A stretch of 64,000 nt of DNA from Rhynchopus euleeides (lineage: Eukaryota > Euglenozoa > Diplonemea > Diplonemida > Diplonemidae), in the NCBI GenBank assembly GCA_963210315.1, contig OY723303.1, positions 1,674,001-1,738,000 on the forward strand, written 5' to 3'. The notes under the pieces are model-generated. The model made no database searches, was not told the DNA's origin, and was given only the letters and a program-made list of their open reading frames with translations. Positions 31,582-44,316 of the stretch are shown piece by piece; positions within the stretch are counted from its first letter, which is position 1, and each line of letters opens with the position of its first letter. The position numbers and the translations under genes are program-made.

Positions 31582-32392
31582 AATACCCCTCTCACGTGCC
31601 ACCCTGAAGGCCCATCTCCCCCTGAGCCTGTAGCACGACATCTCGGGACACAGCTTGCGTTATCGAGTGAAGGGAAGGCCAACTCACCAAATAAAAAGTT
31701 CAGAGAGAGCCCTTTGCTCTGGCAAGCTGTTCCCAGCATGATCTGTTTCTGTTAGGTGCTCGCTTTTTATGATATTTTGGGGCGAAGTACCGATGCCTTC
31801 TGTTGGGGGGGGGGGGGGGGGGGCGATTTTGATCCAGACATCTGATCAAGGATGAGCCCGTGGAAAGCGGTTCGATCAGCTGGCGTGCGAGCCTGTGGGC
31901 TGTGTCGAGCAATCGACGCAGCCCATCGTCCTTTTTGTGGAGGAAAAAGGAGAAGGGCGGGGTGGGGGAGGGGGGGGGGGTGGCGAATGAAAAGACGAAA
32001 CTGATACCCACACACCCCACACCACACCACACCCCCCTTCCTTCCTTCCCTCCCCGTTGCATCCCGCCACTCTACTACCACCCTCACGGCGGCTGCATTG
32101 TTCGTTTCAATTTCATGTACACGTTACACTGACATGTTTCCACTCTGGGAAAGGTGTCATACGTCCTTCTCCTGTTTCTCTGCCATTCTCTGTCCTCTCT
32201 CACCCAGAAAGGGGTGACGTTTTGTATGGGCTTAGGTGCTGTTGGTTGATATTTTTTTTCCGACGGAAAAGCCTCAGACCTGATTCACGCGAGTGCCTGC
32301 AGACCCCACCCACCCCCCACCTCCACCTCCACCCCTCCACACACATCCATGCTGCAGATCATCCCTGTGCTTCCCCCCGACTTTTATTTTTA

Positions 32393-32604
32393 CTAGTTAC
32401 GAGCGACGAAGCGTAGCGAAGTCGCGAAGAAGCGAAGGAAATTGTACGACTGAAGCTTTGGATTAGCACCTCATGCCACTTCACAGGGCCTCAACACAGC
32501 CTTGAGACAGCAAGTGTGCGCTCAACAAAAAGTAGTCCGGAACTGTTCTCCCACAGTTGCTGGACAGGGTGTCTATAACAAAGCGAAAGGAGTACGATTT
32601 CAGT
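32393..32604. repeat. Dispersed repeat copy (see 10836-11016)
   Basis: Same orientation and same ordered blocks as 10836-11016, plus a segment (TGTGCGCTCAACAAAAAG, CACAGTTGCTGGACAGG) also found near 10292 and 61395. Confidence 0.75.
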
Positions 32605-33118
32605 ACCCCACCCTCCCCACACATCCAGGTCCTCTGTACACACACACACACACACACCCACAACCACCGCCCCCACCCCACCCCACCCCACCCCCCTTAT
32701 CTGGGAGCCGTGATACAATGTACCATCCGTGATATACCTTCTGTTTGAACCCCCCCCCCCCCTCCCCTCACACCCCCCCCCCCCCAACCCCAACACGCCC
32801 CTTCTTCCTTGGGGGTGAGCGGGGGTGGAGGTGGTGGAGGGGGGAGTGGGGTCGGGTCGAGGGGGGGGGGGGAGCGTGTGTGTGTGGTGTAGTGTGTTAG
32901 CGTGTTAGCGTGTTGTGCCTTCAAAAAAAAAACCCCCCCCCCTCCCCTCCCCCCACATATCTGTTTTTTTTCCAAACCCTTGAGCGCAACACACGACACC
33001 ACCACCACCACCACCACCACCACCACCACCCCTGGTTTGCCCCTGCCCAACCGCGCCTCTCCTCCATTCCTTCCCTTTCTCTCCCATCCCCCCCTCTTGT
33101 CCTCCCTCCCTTTCTCTG

Positions 33119-35304
33119 ATGTTCGGGCTCAAGCTCCTGTCTCTTCAGGAAGGATGGAAAGCCTCCACAGTCCCTCAAAGGGGGATTGGCCCAGACCTGG
33201 CCGCTGTGAACCAGAGGTTTGACAGGGCCCATACGGTGCACCCCATGGCATGGGCTACCCCTCGGAAGATCCGTGTCCGTTTTTCCGACACGGTGCGCCC
33301 CGCCGGGGCTGGGTGTGGCGGTGAGTCAGATGCTGTTCCCGGTTCACCCCCGGCTTCAATCTTAAAGGCTTCTGCCAGGGTTAGCGGGGGTGGGGGCGGT
33401 GTCTCGCCTCGGGAGTTCGACCAAAGGATGCAGCCGCCTGACATACCGGATTTTCGCGGGGTATCCCACCAGCAGGCACGCCACCACCCCGGGACGACTT
33501 CACCGAGGAGCCCAGTTGGTGGCAACAGCAGCAGCAGCAGCAGCGCCGACCACCACCGATCTTCGACATCATTCCAACCCACTCTGCAGGTGGAGGGCAG
33601 GGGCGGGAGCCCCACTCTCCGCTCCGCACCTGGGGTGGAGAGGGGCGGCGACTCGCCCCGCGGAAGGACATCCCCTCCATTCAACAAGAGGAACGCATCT
33701 GACTCCGTTGTCCTCGCGAAGGAGAAGATCGGGGGAGGGGGTGCTGGCATCCCCCTGCAGCCCCCAACGGGGAGGGAAGGTCTTCTGATGAAGTATTCCC
33801 TGGGGAGGTCCAGGTATTTCAGCCGGAAGAATTGGAAGGAGAGGTGGTTTGCTGTGGAGGTGGACGAGGTTGGGCAGTCCGCCGCTGCGCCGACGGCATA
33901 TCTGAGGTATTTCAAAGGGGCTCGGAACCATCGGGATCCGCTCCACAGCATCAGGCTCGGATCTCTTCGGTCTCAATCCTGCCCTGCCTGTGTGCAGCAG
34001 AAGAGCTGGATGGAGTCCGGTGTCTCCGCCTTTGCGGATGACGAGTCGCTCTGCAGGGAAGCCGTCTACCTCCTCCCAAAGCTCGACCCCGACGCCTTCC
34101 CCCAGGCTGACGTCGCACGCCACGGCGAGGTCTTCTTCGGGCTCATCTTCTTCGGAAACCCCACCGGATCCCGCAGGGAGAGCGCCGGCAGCAGCTCCCC
34201 TGACAGGTCCCCCCCCTCACACGCCTTCAACGCGTCGCTCTCCGCCGAGGCAGCCCAGCGCGACGGGGCTGACGAGGAGGAGGACGCTTTCTGGGGAGAA
34301 GGGAGTGCCGGCAGCAGCTCCCCGCCTGGCTCCCCTACATCTGCCGCCTCCCCTTCGCCGCGGGGCGGCCCGAGGGGTCCCTCCAGCGGCGCTGCCGGCG
34401 GGGTCCACACAACCTCCGCCTGCCCAGGCGGGAGCGACTGCCCCTCCACCTCCCGGAGGCGGAAGCGGTTCACCCTCATCCTCCAAGCCCCTTCCCCGGA
34501 GGAGCGGGCGGCGTGGGCGGCACACCTCCACCTCTTCTGCTCCGTCCACCCCGGGTGCCAGCTGGAGGAGGCGGAGGCGAAGGCGCTGTGCCAGGCGCAT
34601 GGGCAACGCACATCGCCCAACCACCGGGGTGGCCCAGCCATGCCACCCTGCCTCAGGGCGATTGCCGCGCTGCGCGGCCTGAAGGGTGGGGAGGGAGGTG
34701 GTGGTGGTGGTGGAGGTGCCGCCAGGCACCCCCGAGGTGGTGGAGGTGGAGGTGGAGGCGGTGGCGGTGGCAGCGGCGGCGGTGGGGGTGTGCGGTACAA
34801 CCTGCAGGCTGCCGGGCTGGTTGCGGGTGGGGGAGGGCCGGCTGCGGTGGGGTTTGCAGGGGGTGGTGCGCCGCCCGCTGTGGTGGTGGTGCAGCAGGGG
34901 CCACCGCAGCAGCAGCAGCAGCAACAGCCCCCGTTTGGTTTGCGCCAGCAGCAGCGCCTCGCCCCGCCCCCGCTGAGGCTGGGGACCTGGTCTGCCCCGA
35001 CCAGCAGCACGGCGCCCTTCGACGGGCATCAGAAGTTCACCCCCGTGTCGGGGGGCGGCGGCAGCAACAGCTCTTTCCCATCGTCGCCCGCTTCGCCCGC
35101 GCCGATGCGCACTCTCTCAGGGAGCTTCCCCATGTCAGGAGGGGGCAGCGCCGGCAAGCCAGGCCAAGGGAAGCATCAAGCTGCCTCGCCCATGACCCGA
35201 CTGGGCGGGGCTCTCTTCCCAGGCTCGGCATCCAGATCTGTGCGGCAGGGTGCAGGGAGTTATCGATCTGGAGGTGGAGGAGGTGGTGGTGGCGGTGGGA
35301 GTTC

Positions 35305-35337
<33 letters not shown>

Positions 35338-35371
35338 CCGAAGTAGCGATGTGTCTGTGGTTAGGGCGTGA
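33119..35371 (+). CDS. PH-domain protein with PH fold split by a low-complexity insert
   Basis: Up to 750 residues. A disordered Ser/Pro/Gly N-terminus leads to a pleckstrin-homology domain beginning ~218 (GREGLLMKYS, NWKERWFAVE, AYLRYFKG). The expected C-terminal PH strand and helix reappear only at ~445-475 (RRKRFTLILQAP..EERAAWAAHLHLF), after ~150 residues rich in Ser/Pro/Gly. PH domains bind phosphoinositides or proteins at membranes; the tryptophan of the last helix is present. The C-terminal third is Gly runs, Gln runs and Ser-rich sequence. The start is uncertain: an acceptor-like CTGTCTCTTCAG at 33137-33148 lies just inside the frame, and the next in-frame ATG is 33245. Neighbours give no functional clue. 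Confidence 0.75.
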
Positions 35372-37195
35372 TGTGGCGGGGGGGGGGGGGTGTGGTCATC
35401 TTTTTGTCGCTGCCGTGGCAGCCGCAGGGCGGGGAAGGCCCCTCTGAGGTTTCCAAAGTCTATTTTTTTCTTGCTGTGTGGGGTGTGCATGTGTGGGAAT
35501 AGGCCACCGTATCTGCCAAAAGGAGGTTCCTTTCTCGTCAGTCGGCTTACCCTTTCCCCCCCCTCTACCCTCCGCCCCTGGCCCGCTGCCCCTGGCCTGC
35601 CTGCTCAAACTAATGACGGTTTGGTTGGGCGGGCTGTTTTTTTTGGTTTCGTTCCTCTTTTTGTTGAAATTCGGACCACCCGGCGCCAGTTTTTCGGCAC
35701 ACCCGACATTGCGGTGGAGAAGCCCAGGCCGCGTTTCCTGCGCTTCGGAGTGGGGAAACGCGGGCTAGCTTGGCGAGTGTTTCAGGCCGCTGCCACCACC
35801 ACCACCCCCTCCCCCCCCCGCCCCTCGAATCCTCTGTTGCTAGTTTCATTTAAACTGCCCCCCACCCTCACCCGCCCTGCTGTGCACCGTGTCAGATTTC
35901 CAACGTCTATCAAAGTTGCCGGGTGTTGAAACGGCCATCGAAACAGAACGGAATCGCGAGAGCCGTTGATCCTCTTTATCTCTGGACACAGCGCTGTAGG
36001 CATATTTCGTGCCTCTTCAGCCGGTTGTGTCAGAATGGCGGCGAACGGGTTGAATGAGTGCAGAAAAAAATAATTACACCGGGAAGACAGGGTGCGTCAC
36101 ACTGGATACAGTGTTTAGCGAAGGCTCTCAAGGGCCTCTGTGGGCCTTCATTAGGCCCCTCTTGTGTCTTCAAGGTGCATCGTTCAGGAATATCACACAT
36201 GCCGCCTTGCTTGGTGGGTGTCTGCTGTTCGCGCTTCGGGATTCGCCAGGTGTTGGCCACACTGTGGGCTCTACAATAGGCTAAAGACTCCCTCTCAGAC
36301 ACCCGCTAGGGTGGCGTCCACCGCGCAGTCTTGTTCTGAGAAGAGAAAAGCCGGCGGAACCTCTGACGGCAGAGGCGCTGCTGCGAGCGTGGCTGAAAAA
36401 CCATGGAAGTAGAAGGGGTGGGTGGGGGGTGGGGGTGGGGGGAGGTTCCGAAAAAATGCCGCAGTTTTGGGTCTTTTAGACGTACCTGCCACACCCCCTC
36501 CCCCCCTTTGCTCTGGGATGCAAGAAAGATGATCCCCTGGCCAGTGATGCAGCACGTCTGCCAAATATGTGCCCCCGCTGGATCGCGAAGTGACAGCAAA
36601 AACGAGACAGCAAACCAAATTTCCTGCCGGAAGATATTTTTGTTGGAATGCCAGATCCCTACACCCCGTCACACCACTCCCCGGTCTGATGAAATGGTGT
36701 GAGTGGGGTCGTCATGCCCAGCGAAATGTACAGAAAGTTTACCTCAGTTGGCTACGCCGAACTAACAAAAATAAAATTACCTGCAACCCTTGCTGCAGAC
36801 GTTTGGCTTCTGCTGCCCCTCAAAAAATTACTGCCTGGGAGCACCAGCTATCGATTCTGTGTTGTTTGGACGCACAAACAACACCTTTTTTTTATATGTT
36901 TGAGAGTTGTGCTCACAACGTAGAGGGAATATGTGTGCCCCGTGCAAATTCTACAACGTCATTACAACAGGCGCGTGGGGTGTTCTCGCGATCGACAAGC
37001 ACCCTTCAGCCCTTCTCTTCTCTTCAGATTTGCACAAATCCCATGTTTTTTTTGACACACTGGCAAGGAACCCTGTGCCGTGGTGGGCACAGAACAAGGC
37101 AACGAACAAACAGTGTCGTCGGGGCGGGTCGTGCGTGGCTTGGGGTGTAGCGGGAGGGGAGGGGGTGCTTGAGGCAACATTCCCCCCCCCCCCCC
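35372..37195. other. Intergenic, no gene seen
   Basis: 3' flank of the PH gene followed by unique low-complexity sequence. Frames at 36054-36412 and 36569-37150 lack recognisable motifs, and both strands are equally open, so none is called. Confidence 0.45.
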
Positions 37196-37197
37196 TA

Positions 37198-38344
37198 GGG
37201 GGGGTCAAATGGGGGTGACAAACACGATTTTTCAAAAAACCGGCGCAGAGGCCCCAAAGCCCCCGTAAACCCTCCAAACCCCCCCAGATCGGTCCGGAAA
37301 CCCATCGAACCCCACTTTTCCACCATTCCGGGCACCTCAGGTGCCCGAATTGGGGTACCTAAATTTTGTGCCACCGTTTGGTACCGTACAGTGCCACTGT
37401 GTGGGAGGTTGGAAAAGAAAATGCCCCAACACACCACATCTGAGGGTTGCAATGCATGTTGCTTGCCAACCACGTCATCCGGTGGGTGTCAGGCGCTATG
37501 TAGGTGGCATTAGCCAGGTCTTCGATGTGTTCTGGCTTGTATATATACCTCCCTGCCTGCGGCACAGGCACTGCCTTTGTCCCCCACACCAGCCACAGAG
37601 AGCGTATTGTACTCGGTCCACGGTTGCTGATTCATTGTGATGCGTTGTATCCTCGAGTGAACGTCACACACTAGTGGCACCACCACCCGCCATCCGAGAG
37701 CTGTATTGACTTTGCGCGCTTCCGTTGTATTCACCTCGCCACGCATATTGCACCGTTCAGTACCAGTGCTCTTGGGCCAGGCAAAGTAGACCGCAGCAAC
37801 TACCAATTCTGGCACAATGGGTACCACGACAGCGCACTTCATGTGTTCCCGGAATGTACAGCTCGTGTTGCAACAGTCGTTGTCAACACATCCCGGTTGT
37901 GGAGCACTGCTGCACAGGAATCACACGACCATCTGGACTGTTCCGTACCTACAGGCAGCCTCCCGGTGCATGGTGGCAGGGAGGTATATATACAAGCCAG
38001 AACACATCGAAGACCTGGCTAATGCCACCTACATAGCGCCTGACACCCACCGGATGACGTGGTTGGCAAGCAACATGCATTGCAACCCTCAGATGTGGTG
38101 TGTTGGGGCATTTTCTTTTCCAACCTCCCACACAGTGGCACTGTCCGGTACCAAACGGTGGCACAAAATTTAGGTACCCCAATTCGGGCACCTGAGGTGC
38201 CCGGAATGGTGGAAAAGTGGGGTTCGATGGGTTTCCGGACCGATCTGGGGGGGTTTGGAGGGTTTACGGGGGCTTTGGGGCCTCTGCGCCGGTTTTTTGA
38301 AAAATCGTGTTTGTCCACGTAAAAGGGTGGCATTTGACCCCCCC
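37198..38344. mobile_element. TA-flanked foldback element with ~365-bp arms
   Basis: The ends GGGGGGGTCAAATG and CATTTGACCCCCCC are flanked by TA on both sides (37196-37197, 38345-38346). The arms 37198-37558 and 37977-38344 are almost perfect inverted copies, including a palindromic GGGCACCTCAGGTGCCC and a TATATATAC box. The ~420-bp centre has no recognised gene. Confidence 0.88.
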
Positions 38345-38346
38345 TA

Positions 38347-40311
38347 CCCCCCCCCCCCCTTCCTCCCTTCCCCTTCCCCGACACGTTGCCAACCATTCTA
38401 ACAGCGGGCAGCATTGTGACCCCATTGCTTGGGGCCGTCATACGCCAGTCTGGGAGAACGGTTGTCGACACCAAAGAAGGAGGGAGGGAGGGGAGAGTGT
38501 GAAGTCGCCACCAGCTTCGCTGTATCGTATGTTCCCGATGCCATTCCACCCCGTCCCCTCTCTCCCCGGTTCAGTCTGTCGTCGGTATTCTCTCAGGCTT
38601 TGTCTTTATCCGGATCTGTATTATTTTTTTGCGAAAAAAAAACACCTGCAAGGAGTGTGCAGCCGATACGGCAAACAAAACAAGACCACCCCCCATCCCC
38701 CCCCTCGCTCCGCCCCCCCCTCCCGATGGAAGTAGTTCATTTTTTTGGCGAGCAGTTTTTTTGAGCCAGTTTTGAAGAAAGCGGTTCCCTGAACCACCCT
38801 ACCTCCTCCGCCCTGATCGAGGCAACCGGAGAGGGGATTGGGCGGGTTGGGGCGGGAGGTGTGGGCGCGGCAGATCACACCACGCGCAAGAGTGTGCTTG
38901 ATGTATCCGGTGCAAAAAAAAAATGGTGTCACGTGCAGGGCTGTTCCTAACTGGGGGGCTTGTTCCCCACTTTCAGGATTCTGAACTTTTTTTCTAAGAA
39001 ATTTGGCGGAGCAGCGTCCCCACCCCCACCACCCCCCCCCCCCCCCCCGGGACCTTCCCCCCCCCCCCCTTTCATAGATGTGTGCAGGTGGCCGTTGTGA
39101 ATGGTTAGACAGGGGCTGGCCACCCCCTCCCCCGGGCTCTGCACAGCAGGTCTGGGTTAGAAACAAAAAAAAAAAAAAAGAAATTTTGTAAGGGGAAAAA
39201 AAGTTTTTTTCTAAGAATTTTGTTAGGGGAATTTTTTTCTAAGGTTGTTTCGCAGAGGAAAAAACTTTTTCTAAGTTTTCCCCAGTCGACAGGGCGCGCA
39301 CAAGGATGGAAGGGAAGTCTGTCCCACGTACCGTTCGCCTTGCTGGCCAACTGGAGAGCCAGACGTTCACTACCGTGGCCTCCGGCGGCTGGGGGGCTCA
39401 CGCCCCCCAGACCCCCCTGTGGCGTACGTCTCGTACTCAAGTCCTTCGAATCCCATCAAGTCGGGGTCCAACCACTCCAGTCGCCTCTGAGGACGCAGCC
39501 AACTCGCACAGAATCTGTACGCCCACACGAACAGATGTTCGCTACCGTGGCCTCCGGCGGCTGGGGGGCACCGCCCCCCAGACCCCCGATGTAGCGTGTG
39601 CCCGTCCATCTATCTCACTTCCCCGGGTACAGTGCAGCGTAGGAGGTCAGCGCCGCATCCATGAAGCGCTTCTTCGAAGCCTGACTGACATCGGACAGGA
39701 GGTCGGGCTTCCCCACCTGGGAGGTACACTTGCCGCGTTCGCGACATGCGTGACACGCGACACGCTACCTGAAACGTGAGTGTGCCTTGCTAACACGGGC
39801 ATTTCAACGGTCTGCCGGCGACCGTTCCCCAAACCAGTAAACCAGCAGTTATGGAAAATCGGAGAGATCACCCTACTGCGCTGAATATGGTGCGCACCAC
39901 TGCAAAAATCCCCGGGAGCTTTTGGGGTTTCAGACCTGAAGGGGCCAGCAGGTGGGTGGCGTCGGGGAGTGGCAGCTTTGTAACTGTCCTCCAGCTGCTG
40001 GCATGTCCAGCCCTGCGCGAGTGCCAAGGTGTATTGAGTCCCTGCGGAGCACAACCCCCGATGAGAACGAGCGCCAGGTGATCCTCATTCATTGCCGCAA
40101 GCATCTCTGGGCATCACTCGAGAGCTGTCACATGATGACGCGGAGAGAAATCAGAGAAAAAGTCCCGCCTGACGGGCACGCGCCTGGAAACTGTGGGGGG
40201 GCGAGCAAAAAATCCCTTGTAAAAATTCTTAGAAAAAACCTGGTTCCCCGAACCAAAAAACCTGGAAAAAGGGCTCGTTCCCCGCCCAGGCCTGGTCACG
40301 TGTGTGTGTGT
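38347..40311. other. Intergenic with tandem repeat fragment, no gene seen
   Basis: Poly-C and poly-A tracts (38345-38365, 39030-39075, 39164-39180) and the repeat at 39363-39595. No frame has domain-like content. Confidence 0.45.
39363..39595. repeat. ~170-bp tandem unit shared with the hAT-type element
   Basis: ACCGTGGCCTCCGGCGGCTG followed by a G6/C6 mini-hairpin occurs twice, ~171 bp apart. The same pair occurs inverted at ~55460-55670, inside the hAT-type insertion 55262-55921. This could be a remnant of a related element. Confidence 0.7.
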
Positions 40312-41467
40312 GTGTGTGGTTATAAAGTTTTAAGGCGGTGTCGCCCTGCACGGGCAGTAGCACCTCCCCTTCAGTATCGCACTCCCGAAGGATTCCCCAA
40401 CACGACGTGACACCGGTTTCGACGCGTACTCTTCGTACCCCTCCCCCCGGCCGCGTCTCTTCAGCGAAGAACCGGGGATAATCGGACCAGGGCTAGCTAA
40501 ACCCTGGTGGTGTCACGGGTGGGGTTGGAGAGGGAGAAAAGGAAGAAATGAAGTTGCGAAAAAGTCAAACACTGACACGTGAAATCAATAAAAAAGCGGT
40601 ATATATCGCCCCCTTGCTGCGACAAAGACACTAAATAGTCAGGCCGCTCCAAGAGTCTTGAGGGCTTGAAGGAAGAAACAGGTTGCTGATGAGTCTCAGG
40701 AGCAGGCACCTTTTGTCCGCCCACATGACCTTCGCCCGAAGGCGAACCTCGTCCAGCTTGGCTCGATCGCCACAGAGAAGGGGATCATTCTCCGCTGTGG
40801 TGAACATCTTAAAAACCGAGGGTGCAGAGGTGGGGCAGCCCACTGGTGCGACAGCAGACCGCCCCCGGATAGCTATAACTAGTGCATAGGAAGAATACGA
40901 CGGCATACGCAACAGATGCCGAAGGCACAACGGCGGGTCACTTTTAACCACCAGAGGAGTGGCACTCCCGAGGGGTGGGGTAGGGGGGAAGTCACAACAC
41001 TTTCGAAGGAAGAAAAGGGGCAAATGGGATGTTTTGTGCAAGGTAGAAAGGAAGTCACAACATGAGGCAGGGGGGATTGCTCATCAGGCCTGGGGGAATA
41101 GAGGGTTTGTGTGTGGTTATAAAGTTTTAAGGCGGTGTCGCCCTGCACGGGCAGTAGCACCTCCCCTTCAGTATCGCACTCCCGAAGGATTCCCCAACAC
41201 GGCGTGACACCGGTTTCGACGCGTACTCTTCGTACCCCTCCCCCCGGCCGCGTCTCTTCAGCGAAGAACCGGGGATAATCGGACCAGGGCTAGCTAAACC
41301 CTGGTGGTGTCACGGGTGGGGTTGGAGAGGGAGAAAAAGGAAGAAATGAAGTTGCGAAAAAGTCAAACACTGACACGTGAAATCAATAAAAAGGGTGGTA
41401 TATATCGCCCCCTTGCTGCGACGAAGACACTAAATAGTCAGGCCGCTTCAAGAGTCTTGAGGGCTTG
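40312..41467 (+). mobile_element. LTR-like direct-repeat pair (TRIM-like element)
   Basis: Two direct repeats of ~357 bp (40312-40668 and 41109-41467) differ at only a handful of positions and enclose ~440 bp without coding capacity. Each repeat has a TATA-like TTATAAAG near its start and an AATAAA-type signal (ATCAATAAAAA) near its end, as LTRs do. (GT)n lies outside both ends, consistent with insertion into a microsatellite. Canonical TG..CA ends and a tRNA primer site are not evident, so a tandem SINE-like duplication is the alternative. Confidence 0.6.
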
Positions 41468-44316
41468 TGTGTGTGTGTGTGTGTGCGTGGTGGGTGCCGT
41501 GGGTATTCTTCGTGGGAGCCAAGCGCGCCAAAAGAAAAATATCTTTCAGCAAATGTCAATTGTGTGTGCGCAGCATCGCTCGGTTTCATGGCGAGGGGAT
41601 CGCGGTGACGGCATTGACGGGAAGGAGTTGTGCCATGAAAACACCCCAGACAACTCTGTACGCCACCCGTCCGCACTGCGCCCCTCCCCTCCCCCGAGAA
41701 TTTGTGATGCACGTGTGTGTGGACAGTGGCTGTATTGTCGGAGTTTACTTGATGCATCCCCGCGATAGGAAAGAGCGGTTGTCGTGTGTAGGCCCGTTGC
41801 CGACCTCTCTTGGCACACCCTGGCATGCCAAGAGCCCATGTGCCTGTTGTGTTATTAGAGGGTGTGGCAGTGATGCAGCGCCGCAGCCACACCCCGCGAA
41901 GTGAAGGAGGGTATTGATGTATCCCGTGAGTCGGCTGGGAATGGCTGTTCCCACGCAAAGATACAATAGACTATCAAACGGTGAATGAGGGGGGGGGGGG
42001 GGCGGGGGAAGGGGGGATTCTTTCCGCCGTGCGTAAATATGGTGAGTTGTGCCTCACGAAGTACAGGTGCCGAACTGAAAGGTTGACACAAAAAGCGGAT
42101 GGTGTTCCCCCCGCCGCCCCCGGGGGTGTGAAGGTCAAGGAAAGTGCCAAAAAATATGTATCGCCCCAACAGGGGGTGACTCGCTGTCTGTTAATTCAGA
42201 CGGGCGCCTGCGCCTGAAGTGTGCCGGGTTTCAAAACCTGTGCGCTGTGCGTGCCGTGCATCGTGTCAAGCAGGCGCTGTAACACCGCCCCTCCAACACG
42301 ATGTCAAAAACAGCCTCTCCGTGTGGCCCGTGTTTGTTTGCCGTCTTGCTGTCAGGATGGCCCTGCTTGTGAGCGTGTGGAGGTGCATCCAACCGCCAGT
42401 GTGCCAGATCAGCACGACGGAGCCCGTGGGACCACAGTTTTGAGATGGGTTTCGGCAAAACCGAGATGACCCAACCGAGGCGATTTATCGGCACTTCCGC
42501 ACAATACAGAGGGGCGGTTGTCGTCTGAGAAACACAACGGAGGTGTGAGCAACAAAAAAAACTGGTTCTTTGGGCACCCGCCCTCCCCCTCTTTGATCCG
42601 TTTGCAAAAGAGAAACAAAAAGAAAGTGCGGCATCTTTTATACAAGAAAATCAACATGAAGTTGAAGTAAATTGTGCCCGGAATCCTAGGCAAAAGGGAA
42701 AAAAATCCCTTCCAAAAGAAACACCCCTTTCTGATCGCGGGACGGGCGTGCCTGCTTGAGGCTCTCAGAGAAGTTCGAGCGCTTTCCCAGCCAGGCTTGT
42801 TGCCTGTCCCGCATCTCTGAAGTATCCCGGGCCTGCCGTGTGTGGCAGCGGCGATCTGCAAGGCGATCCGCATCAAGGGGTACTGCCGAGACAAATGCCT
42901 GGCACAGACAGCGCAGCAATATCAACGTCTGGTGGGGATTGGGTGTCCGGGTAGTTGGTGGGGTGTAGACCGTATCTGGGGGTGGTGGTGGTGGGCGGGG
43001 CTGGGGGAGTACAATACAATCGTCAGGGGAATGCGGGCATCGCGACCCATCGGGGGGTTCGGGGGGAGGGGGGAGGGATGAGGGCGGGACCTAGCTGTGG
43101 CTGTAGCCGCGGCTCTGCCCCCCCCCCCCCTCCCGCCCTCCCCTTTCCGGCAATAGCAGGCCGAGCTCCCTGGCTCAACCGCGTCGTGCACAGCATATTC
43201 TCTATATTGCCAGAAACTTTGTGTCTACAATTCAGTCAGGGGATCGAAGAACCGGTGGGCATTCGTCGATTGCGAGAACACCCCCCACGAACATAGTATG
43301 GGCATTGCGCCTGATCTTTGGGAACACTGCCTGCATGAACATGAAAGATGTGAGGTGAAGGCGGCCTCAGTGCAAACAGAAAAAGGGCACAGCAAGCAAC
43401 ACCAACGAACAACAACAAAACGTCACCTGATATTCTTCGTTTTGGCAGCAACCCGAAAAACGGTGTGTGTTTGTCTCTCTGGGAGGGAGGGAGGGGCGGG
43501 GGGGGGTTAGGGGGGTGACGGGGGTACAACTTCGGAGGAGCACGCACACCGCTGCCAACGGGCATTGCCACCCTGCATCGCCACCCGCCCACCGCGCCCC
43601 CCCTCCCATGCACCCAGGATCTGCTGTTTGAGGGGGGGATTGTATGTTAGCTTTGGGCACAGGTCCGGCAGGTTGCGCATCTTGACTGCTTCTGCTTGGT
43701 CAGAATGGCAGCACTGTCACACTGCGAACAGTGAATGCAGCGCACACCTTCAGATCGTTGGCGATCCCGAGCGCCGTCGCACCACAACAAAGTGGATGCG
43801 GAGGTCCTGCACGGTGCTGTTGAACTTCTCCTGTCCTACGTTCACAGAAGAACCATTACCCAGAAGTACGGAGGCTCCCGCAATGCGAAGCACAGTGACC
43901 ACACGAAACCATTGTTCCCAGAAATGGAAAACATCGCGACATAGCCGCTCGTAGAAGTAAGGCCCCGACCAAACAAGTCCCAGGAAGAAGAGGTCAGGTG
44001 TCGAACAGCAATACGCACGCACCCCTTCCACCTTTTTGGGGGCCTCTGTCTCGAATACGTGCCTTTGAAAGAGCCACCAAATTGGTCCAATATCGTCAAA
44101 ATGAGGTTCCGGAGACAGACGAAGACCACCGCCACACACCCACACCCACCACCCCGACAGGCAGGTGGGGCCAGGAGGGCGAAGCCCCCCTTGGGCTGGG
44201 CCGTGTGGGGGAGGGGGGTATACTTTTAAGTTGTCAAAAACCGCAGACCCGAGGGGGCTGAGCGGTTTTTACCCGGCATTCTTTCTGGGGGGTTCCCCGC
44301 CACAGCACACGCGCAG
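41468..44316. other. Intergenic, one weak minus-strand frame
   Basis: A (GT)n microsatellite at 41466-41487 is followed by unique sequence with G/C runs. Apart from the uncertain frame at 43750-44145, nothing looks coding. The last ~40 bases are the 5' flank of the Pcf11-like gene, with an acceptor-like CAG immediately before its ATG. Confidence 0.4.
43750..44145 (-). CDS. Uncertain hypothetical protein or transposon remnant
   Basis: Up to 131 codons with a protein-like composition rich in aromatic residues (PIWWLFQRHVFETEAP, GLVWSGPYFYERL, VFHFWEQWFRVV). It lacks the Pro/Arg bias of shadow frames here. The opening codon and any exons are unclear, and I recognise no family. It is on the strand used by transposon genes in this window, so a remnant of transposase is possible. 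Confidence 0.25.
   Translation of the reverse strand: MWVCGGGLRLSPEPHFDDIGPIWWLFQRHVFETEAPKKVEGVRAYCCSTPDLFFLGLVWSGPYFYERLCRDVFHFWEQWFRVVTVLRIAGASVLLGNGSSVNVGQEKFNSTVQDLRIHFVVVRRRSGSPTI

Larger units (their letters stand above)
28292..33118. other. Long intergenic region with microsatellites, no gene seen
   Basis: It contains CT, CA and CAC microsatellites (28624-28645, 32640-32660, 32997-33030) and long G/C runs (28680-28725, 31804-31825, 32750-32790). It also has a dispersed fragment (29650-29725) shared with 12225-12300, a MITE (31384-31581) and the repeat at 32393-32604. Open frames here track low-complexity sequence and are not supported. Confidence 0.5.

Noticed and set aside
40320-40500. 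TATA-like repeat start considered as an snRNA or 5S gene
   Set aside because: None of the conserved U1, U2, U4, U5, U6 or 5S core sequences was found in it.
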